Shown piece after piece: positions 42,633 through 51,663 of a DNA stretch of 51,663 bases (position 1 is the first letter of the stretch; each line of letters starts with the position of its first letter). Below the pieces are notes generated by a model. The model was not told the origin of the DNA. It saw only the letters and a program-made list of their open reading frames with translations, and did no database searches. Source of the stretch: Acanthaster planci (lineage: Eukaryota > Echinodermata > Asteroidea > Valvatida > Acanthasteridae). The stretch spans positions 503,742 to 555,404 of the forward strand of contig NW_019091520.1 in NCBI RefSeq assembly GCF_001949145.1, written 5' to 3'. Both the position numbers and the translations under genes were made by a program.

Positions 42633-42831
42633 ATGAGTGCTCGATGCAGCGCAAGTTACCGCCAAGTGGGCTGGTTTGCCGTACTCTGTGTCCATGTCGA
42701 GTGGCTGCTTTGGGCAGGACTCATCAAAAGTCTAGGGGTATTGCTGCCAACGCTTCAAGAGCAACTCACGGCAGACACGTGGATGATTGGTGGATTGATA
42801 GCGACCATCACTGGCGCTGGCAGTTTTGCAG
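42633..42831 (+). CDS. Gene C exon 1 (residues 1-67)
   Basis: 199 nt, ends TTTGCAG|GTATGC. Encodes TM1 and TM2. Confidence 0.93.
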
Positions 42832-45800
42832 GTATGCGTTTGCGCTTTAATATATGATGTGTATTTATGTAACTTCTGTGAGTTGCCGTTGAAACTGATT
42901 CTCCGTGAACGCAACAAACTGCGGATTCCAAAAGTTCAAAACTCTGAGTCTTCTTACAGCCTAGAATTTTACATGTTACTTTATACTAAGAAAACTTAAT
43001 CTTGTATATATGGTGTAATTTGTCAATTCAGTTAAGCGTGGACTGAATCTACAAACAGAAAAGAATTCACTGAATTCCATTCATAATATCCTGATCTCGA
43101 AGATATTTAAATATATATCATCTTGTAGGTAAAACTTGACGGTAGAAATTCAAAGGTTAATTCAGGGTTGTTGCAATTTTGCAGTTTTCACACTAATTAT
43201 AAACACCAAGAGCCTCCAATCTATTTACGATTAACCACTCGTTGATGCAAAGGTTGTTGGCAGCAACGGATGACCGTTCTGAGTTTTTTTTTTTGGGGGG
43301 GGGGTCATTTAATGATGAAAAGAACGTTCTATAGAACTGCCACACGAGGTGTATAACGGGGCAGATTGGCAACACCAGAAGAAGTGATTTGATTTTTGGT
43401 CATAAACGCATCAAACGGTCGGGGCCTTGGGATCAAAATGGTTTTATGCCATGCAGACGTCGCAGCTTGCCGGCGTATTAAGCTCTGTCTTTGAGTTGAG
43501 ACACTGGAACCGTTACCTTCAAGACTGAATAGTTTTCTCGACCTTGTTAAAATGTGTTTTCGGATTATCCCTGCTTGGTTTTGAAAATAAACCGTGTAGT
43601 GCTAAATTCGCACCACACATTGTGTTAAGTTTACGCCATGCAATGTATGCTCCCATAATTATCGGTGTGTTTGAATAGCATCGTCCAGTGCAAGAAGGTG
43701 CCACCAATGGACAACAATAAGCTTTGTAAACTCTCAGCATAGACAATGCTAGTGTTTCCTAATTAACAAGAAGGTATTGGTTCCTGTTACGATGTTATAA
43801 AATGCCTCGCAGCTCCGTTGTCCAGGCCGTTAGAGGTGTTGTGTGGTACCCGCATCGTAGTCACTGTCTGTGGATTCCTCTTGGGGGCGTCTGTCATCGT
43901 CTCGTCCTTCTCGACCAGCGCTATCCAGATGACACTTGCTCTATCCTTAATTGCTGGTACGTACTTCTGTTTTTTCATTCCAACTTTCGTTATATGTCAA
44001 GCTTGTCAGTTGTGACCACTAGCTCACTTGTTAGTGAAGTATTTACGGCCAGTGGTTTCAAAAGCACTGACATTCTGTTGTGGGAGGGATTCCCGGTCCC
44101 ACCCTAAATCTGTTGGGTGTCAAGTCCGCAACCAATTAGGGTACCGACTCATGCTTAAACTCAGATTCCTCCTTGATCTAGAGATCACTAAGAACAACAT
44201 ACAGGCTAAGGGAACAGATTTGTTTTATTTGAAATACATGGCAACAACTTGACGGTTTTATCTGGGAATCCATCACGTCATGAATCAGTATATGATTTCG
44301 GATCGTCTGTATTAAGTAAACCTTTATTGCAATGTCTAACAACTTTGTGATCTCGAAATGAGACTATTAGCAATAAGCAGATGATGTTGCACTTATTCAC
44401 TTCGCCCCCACCTTGTTCTGACCAAACAAAGCAGTGATTTGTGTCCGACATGCATGCAAAAACTTCCAACATGCGTGCGCGCGCTTTTTATGCACCCACC
44501 AGAAACGTTGTGTGGCATTGGTGAAGAGCACGCACTAATAGTGCTCATGTGCACAGTGGGCGGGGCTTAAAGCATTGCACTACCCTGTTGCCTTGCAAAC
44601 TCCTCCCTGCACACTCTCAGCAAAGCACTTTCAGTGTTACCTAACGAGACCAATTGGTTATCATCACTTGATCCAGTTTGTACTGCACGCCTCATTGTCG
44701 CATTCACATTACATAGACTAATATTACTTCATTGATCTGGTCCACATGCAACACCATAGATCCAGCATAGTTCGACCACAGTAAACGCTAAAAAATGGAA
44801 GAACAGAGCGTGGAACACTAAGCAAAATGTTAATGAAAAGCAAAAGCGCAATTATAACAATTTACACTTTCGCACTGCACCCGGTAGTCATGGTCGTGAA
44901 CAACTGTAAAAGGTAGACATCACGTGCACTTCCTTCAACCCTTCAAGATATTTGTGTGAATGGGGATTCGAACTGGCCAGCGTTCTTACAAGAGGCAGTG
45001 GACCCCCCCCATAAAGAGTGAGCAAGGAGTTGTTTCCTATATGACTTATTTTCTGAGCAATTTTTATGCACAGGTCCTGCTTTAATGGTCATCAACGTTC
45101 TATCGCGAGCCATGATGGGTCGTTATTTCACTATGAAATACGCCATAGCAAATGCAATAGGGACTGCAGGAGAACCGGTGGGATTGATCACATTTGCTCC
45201 ATTGACTCAAGTGCTTTTAGAAACTTACGGCTGGCGAGGTGCCTTACTACTGCTTGGGGCTCTCTGCCTGCACCTTGGTGTGTGTGGCCTCCTGCTAAAA
45301 AGACCACCACATGAGGGGCCGCCGGGCAACTACCAATCAATCATCTCCAGTGAAAATGATCCAATTGTTGACGAAACAAGCAGCCCTGATGCTGAGAAAA
45401 AATCCCTACTCCGCATCCTGAGGGACGTTGCAAAGGCTCAGGGGAATATTTTCGGTTGTACGGTGTGCAGCCGCACAGCATTTGGAATAGCTACGCTTGT
45501 CTACGGCAGCCGTCTCTTCGTGGACAGCCTCTGGATGATATACTTTGTCGCCTACGCCGAGTCGAAAGGTTTCTCCGGGTACGAGGCCGTGACGTTCACC
45601 ACAGCCGCGGGAATAGGGAACCTGGCTTTTAAGATTCTTATTGGAGTAGTTGTGGACCAAGGTTGGTTGAAGCTGCGACTTGGCTTGCTCCTTTCAGTAA
45701 TAAATTGCGGCGTGGCTCTGTCCACACTTCCCTGGATGAACTCCTACTGGTTGATGATGGTCAATGCCCTCCTGTTCAACGGTTTTATTGGAGGGCAAGC

Positions 45801-46605
45801 ATCACTTGGTGACATTTACACACGAGAACTGCTTGGAGCTGAAGAACTGGTTTCCGCCTTCGGCTGGATGGATCTCCTGTCCGCCACCATTCAAATCGCT
45901 TTCGGATTCTTTCCTGGTAAGAATGATTGGGATAATTACCATAATTACCTGATAAATAATGACGGATAAGTTTTGACATTGCACATGAAGCTCTTTTTTA
46001 CTTGACCGACACTATCGTCTTCCCGATTCTTATTACATCCATATGAAAAATAACTTTGTCGTGATCAAATTTCTTTTAACCCTTGTGAATACTGTCGTCA
46101 AACTGGAATGCGCCACACAATCATGCACTTCGCTAATCGAACCAACGCACCGTGTGACAAAATTATAATCGCTCTCAATCATGATGAATCAGTATGTTTT
46201 AACTTGTGCAATATCAGCTACGTGAGGTTGGTCCGAAACAGCTCAGACCTGGTTTAAAACTGGACCGGTATTTTATCACTCGTCACTTCTCAAGCAAGTT
46301 AACCAACAAAATGGGGTCTGTACCTCTTGATTTATATATTTTTCCGATTTATATAAAATTAAGTGGCCTGTACGGGCGTATAGGGGAGGAGAGAATTGTT
46401 TTGAAGCAAAATAGCACCCTGTAATTTTGTCGAAAACAAACTTCCCCTCCTTCTTTTGAAGGGGACTCCTGACTATTCTGATCTGGCCTAATTCTCAGGT
46501 TGGATATACGACCAGACTGGAAGTTACGACGTGGCATTTGTCATCTTGGGATTCATCTCGCTTCTGCCGTTGGCGTCGCTGTTCCTGGAGAAGCTTCTGA
46601 ACTGA
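42633..46605 (+). CDS. Gene C: monocarboxylate transporter-like protein (SLC16-like MFS), 4 exons, 430 aa
   Basis: Spliced CDS is 42633-42831, 43813-43956, 45074-45916 and 46499-46605 (1293 nt, open, phase 1 introns, GT-AG). It begins MSARCSASYRQVGW, so GW is at 13-14 and TM1 holds K32 (LIKSLGVLLPTL) with Glu23 in HVEWLLW where A has Asn and B Ser. The codon at the exon 1/2 junction gives Ala67 instead of Gly. PLSRPLEVLCGTR, GRYFTMKYAIANAIGTAG and a loop with SSENDPIVDE follow. TM8 is GIGNLAFK (N297, K301). It ends GWIYDQTGSYDVA and TM12, with almost no cytosolic tail (EKLLN). It is the most compact copy. An upstream in-frame ATG at 42600 would add 11 residues, but the aligned start in A and B favours 42633. 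AATAAA at 47053-47058 is a possible distal polyadenylation signal. Confidence 0.94.
42832..43812 (+). other. Gene C intron 1
   Basis: The donor is GTATGC and the acceptor is CCTCGCAG. It holds a T9/G9 run (about 43286-43304) and two patches similar to intron 1 of gene A. No gene inside. Confidence 0.8.
43813..43956 (+). CDS. Gene C exon 2 (residues 67-115)
   Basis: 144 nt from CTCGCAG|CTCCGTTG to TTGCTG|GTACGT. The first two bases CT complete an Ala codon where A and B have Gly. Otherwise near-identical to exon 2 of gene A. Confidence 0.92.
43957..45073 (+). other. Gene C intron 2
   Basis: The donor is GTACGT and the acceptor is TATGCACAG. No gene, and no repeat found elsewhere in the window. 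Confidence 0.75.
45074..45916 (+). CDS. Gene C exon 3 (residues 115-396)
   Basis: 843 nt, one codon shorter than in A and B, with the loss in the TM6-TM7 loop. It carries FVAYAESKGFSGYEAVTF and GDIYTRELLGAEELVSAF. No stops. Confidence 0.94.
45917..46498 (+). other. Gene C intron 3
   Basis: The donor is GTAAGAAT and the acceptor is AATTCTCAG. No feature inside. Confidence 0.8.
46499..46605 (+). CDS. Gene C exon 4 (residues 396-430)
   Basis: 107 nt. GWIYDQTGSYDVAFVILG, TM12, then EKLLN and TGA at 46603-46605. The shortest tail of the three. Confidence 0.92.
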
Positions 46606-49600
46606 CGAAGGCGTGACCATAGCCTCGTTTCCGTGGGTTGTTTCAATGCAATGTTTAACATGGTTGTTTCCATGTTCTTCGTCTTCATCAATTGAAAATG
46701 CCAACTCCCGCATGCGTTCCTGTCTCTTTGCGCACTTTGCACATAAAAACGAGATAATGATTATAGTCTTGACAGAAAAATGCTATAAATGAACACCAAC
46801 AGTTTAGGTAGACTTTCTGGCACAATTTGCCCCTTTCTAAAGAAATGTAGAAAAAGGTCACATTTAACTTACTTCATATGAATGCGGGTAGGGAAACATT
46901 TCTGACACAGTTTTACCTTTTGTGTGGATTCCAAAAAAAGAAAGAAGAAAGAAATGAGTACATACAGTGCCTCTGATATAAAATAACAAACATATGGTGA
47001 TTACTCTTGTATTTGTTCTTAAAATTATTATGGTAACTGCAAAAAGCAAGTAAATAAACAAAAAATGGTGAAAAAGAGAAATACAATCAGTACTTAAACC
47101 AGTATGTGAACTTTACTAAATTGGTACCGTGTTCTTATTGGCTAATATGACTATCATTGAACAATAATTCTCGGGCCCCCTTCCTGTATCGATCAGATTG
47201 AATCCTTCACAACAGTCGAACACCAGACCATTACCACGTGCCCGCCCTCTCTGGTCCATTGTCCAAGAATTATGTCGGACTATAGAGAGATTTCACATTA
47301 GCGCCGTCTGCGCATATCTGCATCGAAACCGAGGCTCTCTGTGTTAAACTTCGTCGTGCGCGCCCGCGGAGTCCACACAGTACATGGAGTATTCGTTACG
47401 TAAGTTTGACGGCACTTCAGTTTAAACCACGTCCACGTTAGCTCGCCGTCAATTATTATTTTTTTTCTTTTGATTTTACGTGTCTAATCATCCTGAAAGA
47501 CTCTTCCCCCAAAAATTTGCAGCCTTTTCGAGTCTGAATTTAACATACCTTTATGTACTTTGCGTCTTAACTCCTTACTTTCAATCGTCTGATCATATTA
47601 AGAATTGAAGCTGACACATACAACCTTTTCAAACGCGGAAGTGCACAGATCCCTCTATGGATCCCTCTATGGTCAGACCGACACTAACGTCTTGATTACA
47701 CTCTACCCACCATGTATACTTTGAATTGATTTTTTGAATTAACCATGTTTACTTTTATAGGTGAATACCCACAGAAAGACAGCTGAATCTGGCCAAAATG
47801 TACCCTGTAACAAGGCTTACTTACCTACGTCCTATTTACTGAGAAAAAACCGGATCAAAAGTAGCCAATCTATCAGAATGGTGCAAAAACCGTTACGACC
47901 AGTGTCCAAGAGTCATGAGGTTCATATGTACAAATATAATTGTGAAGACAAGCTGTGACCAAGTGGTTGACTGCGGCTGCATTTGGTGCAATGTATATGG
48001 ATTTTTTGCGGCCACCGCTTCCGTATGTATTTGCATAATAGACCGATTACATTCGCTAAGTCACGTAAACTATAGTGGGTATCAAATATCAACAAACAAA
48101 GCGTCCTCCCAAAGTAACGAGTGTCGTAAATACTATTTATCAGAAATATAGCCGACTCTCAGTACATGGAGACTGCTGATGTGCTGGGTTCTTTCATACA
48201 AACATTTCAAACAAACTGGTGAACCACACTTATTTAAAACATTCGTTGCTATGGGTTGGTAGGTGCAACCAGTCAATATGTTTGCTACGACTGGCTTGCC
48301 TGGTTGAAATGACAGCTATTCCTATTCCTCTGAGCTGCATTACGTGCTGTACAAACAATGAACTTTCGTGTTGCAGCACGTTATTGCTAAATGTGACACT
48401 CATCCACTTGCGCTTGAGATGACCACACCTATAGTGCTTCTGCTTCTAGAGATGTCGCTTGACTGCACTTGGTCAAGTCATATTCCTTTTCTGGAAAAAT
48501 GTTAGTAAGCCTAGGCGATGATTAACCTTTTGTTTCTTTTTCTCAGTTGTCGTGTAAATTGTTTATAAAAACAACAATCTTTTGGAAAGATACTATGGAC
48601 AGATTTCCATTTCAAAAAGAGTTTATATCTCTTTGCTTTGAATTGTTCTGTTTGGGCCTATTAAAAGTGGTTTTCGTTAATTATAAATGAAAATTATACG
48701 TTTTCAAACAATATCCAAAATGTACAAATTGTTGTTTTAATAAATAAATAGGAGAGAAAAAATTTAAAAGGGCGAAACGCCCTTCCCCACTAAAAAAAAG
48801 TAATTAAAAATATTGTTGCGCGCTGCTAGCACATCAATGCTTGTCTTGGGTCGAGTTCGGAAAATTCAGTCCAATTTGTAGGTGCTTTAAAGGTCATGCC
48901 AACTAAATGTGTTGCTGGAGAATGCGGCAGCACTTATAAAGATGGGACATGCCTGAACAACGTAACTTGCATCAGTCTGGTGTCGTAAGTCCACAGGTAA
49001 TTAAATACCATTGCAAATTTCTCTCCAAATTTATACAGAAAATAAATAATAAGGTGAGAAAGGGTTGTCCTTCCACCGGGATAATTACCGTATAGGAGTA
49101 TGCACTGCCAATTCAGCTCCTATCCCGCTTCCAGACAACAGCTCCCCAAAAATGTGAAACGTAAAGAAGACTACTTTGTAGAGCTAAACTTCTTGGTTGA
49201 GGCCTTGCAGTCATCAGTCTTGACAACCGAGCTCGTCGAGTGGGTGATGGCGACTGCCTTGCTCCGCACACAGATACAGCATGCTCTCCTCGCACATGCA
49301 CAAACACAAAAGGGACACTGCCGTAATCCAGTAACAAACTATTAACAGGGGAAGAGCCAGCCAACATCTGCTTGTGACCTCTCTTAACCAAATCGTCAAG
49401 GGATGCCATTCAACGGCTGCCTGTGGCAGTTGTAGTAGGAATTTCACTACACTTCTATCTGATTTGTCCAAGGGCTTCATCTACATCCCTGAAGCAGCCT
49501 TTCCCTGTCTTTTGTTCGCCAGGATGGTTAAAAAGTAAACAGTATTTCGGCCTCTTCGTACAGCAAACAGTGCTGCATTGCCTGAAATTACAAATGAGTT

Positions 49601-51663
49601 TTGGTTTAAAGAAACAATCATGGTTAAGATATAAATTCGTTAACACCTATACGTTCCTGGTGTTGGAGGGTATTTCCTTGCGCAGCATTTTTTTATAGCA
49701 CACATGAGCTAAAAAGACTTGGAAAGTGCTTACAACCACGAGAACTAATTACAAAGCAAATTTGAACATGAAAACTGTGTTGATGGAAGCATTCCCCAAT
49801 GGTTGTAAGACAAAATGTACTTGGTAAATCAAATGCCGGAACGCAATTTCTCTGTTCCCAACTGTAAAGATTGTCTCTTGAACTTGGTATCCACACCTCA
49901 TGACCCCCAGTGTTCAGTGTTGAGATTTTAAGTTGGATGTAACACTTCCCTCCCGTCCTCTCAACCTGAGCATTTTGTGTCTTCCGTGTGCCTGCGTGTT
50001 TTTTAAGCGGGTTTGTCCTTGGAAATATGATCCTTGTATGGATGCAAGCAACACACATATCTAGTGCTTCCGTACAGAACCTGTACTTTCGCCAGGAATG
50101 TTGAAAAAGTGCAATGAACGATACCATTGCTTGTCCACCCAGATTTTGATTTTCGTCTTCTAGTTCGGGACACAAGCTCTAAATACCTCATCTTGAATGA
50201 ACTGGCGGACTCGGTTGTCTGTCGCATTCTATCTCCAGGTGGCCACCACATACAGATTGATAGTATCCAGCCAGACACATACAAAACTCTCTAATATAGA
50301 CATACGTGTGTTTTTATAACGCAGTAACCAGATATTAAGGTGTTTAATTTCGATTATCCCCAAATGCTGTAATATATAGATGTAGTTTCGCCACCTACTA
50401 CTGGGTTGTATAAAATTATCGTAGAACGTATACCGGTACCGTTGACTACTTCTACAGTCGGCTTTCGCGGATCACATCTATAATGCACTACACACAACTA
50501 TCTGCCCTTTCGCCTGCTATTCATGCAGGTGCAATAGTATCCAGCGGTATAGTGAGTGAACTTTGACTGCGTGGGCATCTAGTGTTTGAATTCGCGCATG
50601 CGCAATAGCAACATATGGTCGCCGGCCTGAAAACTGATATTTTAGCAGACGATGCATATTGGTGAGGAGTTATCCTGCCATTTCTCTTGAAGACCTTGCG
50701 TGTGAATAAATTGCCAGGAATCTATCAAATGGTGATATATAATAGCTTCTGATAAGAAAGATTTCCGGAAACTAATCAAAGAAGTGAACAACGTCAATTT
50801 TGCAACAAAGGATAATTATGAAAAATTATCGTTTTTATCAAACTTTTCACCTTACGTAAGTGTCCGATTTTCACACTTTTGTCTAATTCCCCTCGGGTCA
50901 TCGGTGATACTGAGTGGAAGACTGATGGCTCGTTTGTATCTATCAGTTCATTCCTTCAAGATAGAGAGACATTTATCGGAAATGCGGTTTGTTTTTCATG
51001 CGGATTCAAATTTCTGCACTGAGTCGGATATGACCAGACAGCGGTCAAAACTGAGATGTCCGGATTTTGGGCATGGCATACACGTACACGCACATCACCT
51101 GGGGACGAGTGCGCTTCGGTACGCATTGACTTTACGGCATTGCACTAATACGTACAAACAATGTGAAACTGCCCCAACTAAAAGGCCCAAACAAAAGACT
51201 TTCCATTCTCATCCATACGGTTTCCTAATTCCATGAGCGTTCACGATATTCCTCACTATTCACAAGTAGGCCTACAGAAATGTCAGGGAAAACTCGGCAA
51301 AACTGAAAAAAAAATCCCCTCTAAAATGTTGGTTTCACTTCCAACTTCTGACTCTGTTACTTCAGAGGCACGTAAGAAAGACGGGCAAAAATTTGGCAGA
51401 AAAGATTTTTTATCGTGTGCGAGTTATCAAAAGGGACTTTGAGTCTTTAAATACTAATTGGTGTGTAAATAAGGGGCAAACAACTTTTTCTGAGCTTCAT
51501 GTTGATCGATTACTTTTGGGGTCCATCTGTTCGAGTCAAGAGCCATTTTACTGGCTTCTGGCTATAGTGACATTCAGAACGCATGCGCACAAACTAAACG
51601 AGGGGCATGGACATACGTGTACAGGAGTGCAGTGTCCCAATTCAAGGAAAATTCTCCGCCAGG
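46606..51663. other. Downstream of gene C, no gene recognised
   Basis: AATAAA at 47053-47058 could end the gene C transcript. Minus-strand frames at 49113-49480 and 49693-50284 look somewhat protein-like (for example KMRYLELVSRTRRRKSKSGW), but they shift frame and match no family I know. The + frame 50784-51236 is likewise unrecognised. No repeat with a second copy was noticed. Confidence 0.5.

Noticed and set aside
44950-45010. GGATTCGAACTGGCC, complement of a tRNA B-box-like word
   Set aside because: No A box or cloverleaf at the right distance on the minus strand.
49693-50284. Minus-strand frames with protein-like stretches
   Set aside because: Two overlapping frames would need a frameshift to join and I recognise no family. 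Noted only as an unresolved stretch.
1-51663. CRISPR arrays, bacterial operons or phage-type systems
   Set aside because: The split genes, LINEs and MITEs show animal nuclear DNA. No regularly spaced repeat array with unique spacers exists.

Overview
The window looks like nuclear DNA of an animal, most likely an invertebrate deuterostome (amphioxus, hemichordate or echinoderm grade; I cannot settle which). It is AT-rich and gene-poor. Its genes are split by GT-AG introns, and it is littered with LINE fragments and small non-autonomous DNA transposons. Assembly gaps lie at 11167, 13112, 15895-16657 and 32665-32683.

The only genes I can defend are three tandem paralogues on the + strand, all of the monocarboxylate-transporter-like SLC16 family (major facilitator superfamily). 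I call them A (6379-11747), B (29658-36041) and C (42633-46605). Each has four coding exons with the same layout: exon 1 of 199 nt, exon 2 of 144 nt, exon 3 of 846, 846 or 843 nt, and a short exon 4. All three introns are phase 1, each splitting a glycine-type codon (alanine at the first junction of C). The spliced frames are open and encode 441, 435 and 430 residues. The sequences fit 12 membrane segments with a cytosolic loop between TM6 and TM7. The lysine in TM1 (K32) aligns with the MCT1 TM1 lysine. The MCT1 TM8 Asp/Arg pair is Asn (Ser in B) and Lys in these proteins, so the substrate cannot be predicted.

Layout: 1-6378 is intergenic, with a long inverted repeat (about 1797-3320), a transposon nested in one arm, and a block (about 4650-5830) duplicated upstream of gene B (about 25125-26200). 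Gene A follows. Its last exon occurs twice (11611 and 13556) in two similar ~1.8-1.9 kb copies; the first copy is bounded by single Ns and may be a misplaced allelic contig. Each copy also carries a decayed piece of a transporter exon 3. From 14900 to 18600 there is a gap, a perfect 21-bp hairpin and a 49-bp tandem repeat. From about 19155 to 23000 lies a nest of retroelement fragments: a minus-strand LINE with PHD-like and endonuclease domains, a plus-strand endonuclease fragment, a plus-strand reverse transcriptase 3' end with an AAAT-type tail, and tails resembling LTR-element polyprotein ends. Gene B then gene C follow, separated by 6.6 kb without a recognisable gene. Past 46.6 kb I see no gene.

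The genes do not form an operon. They are a locally duplicated family sharing coding, intronic and upstream sequence. I found no clearly new biological system. The points most worth a second look are the TM8 substitution, the possible allelic insertion, the new-looking MITE family with three copies, and a 16-bp repeat about 1.3 kb upstream of both B and C.
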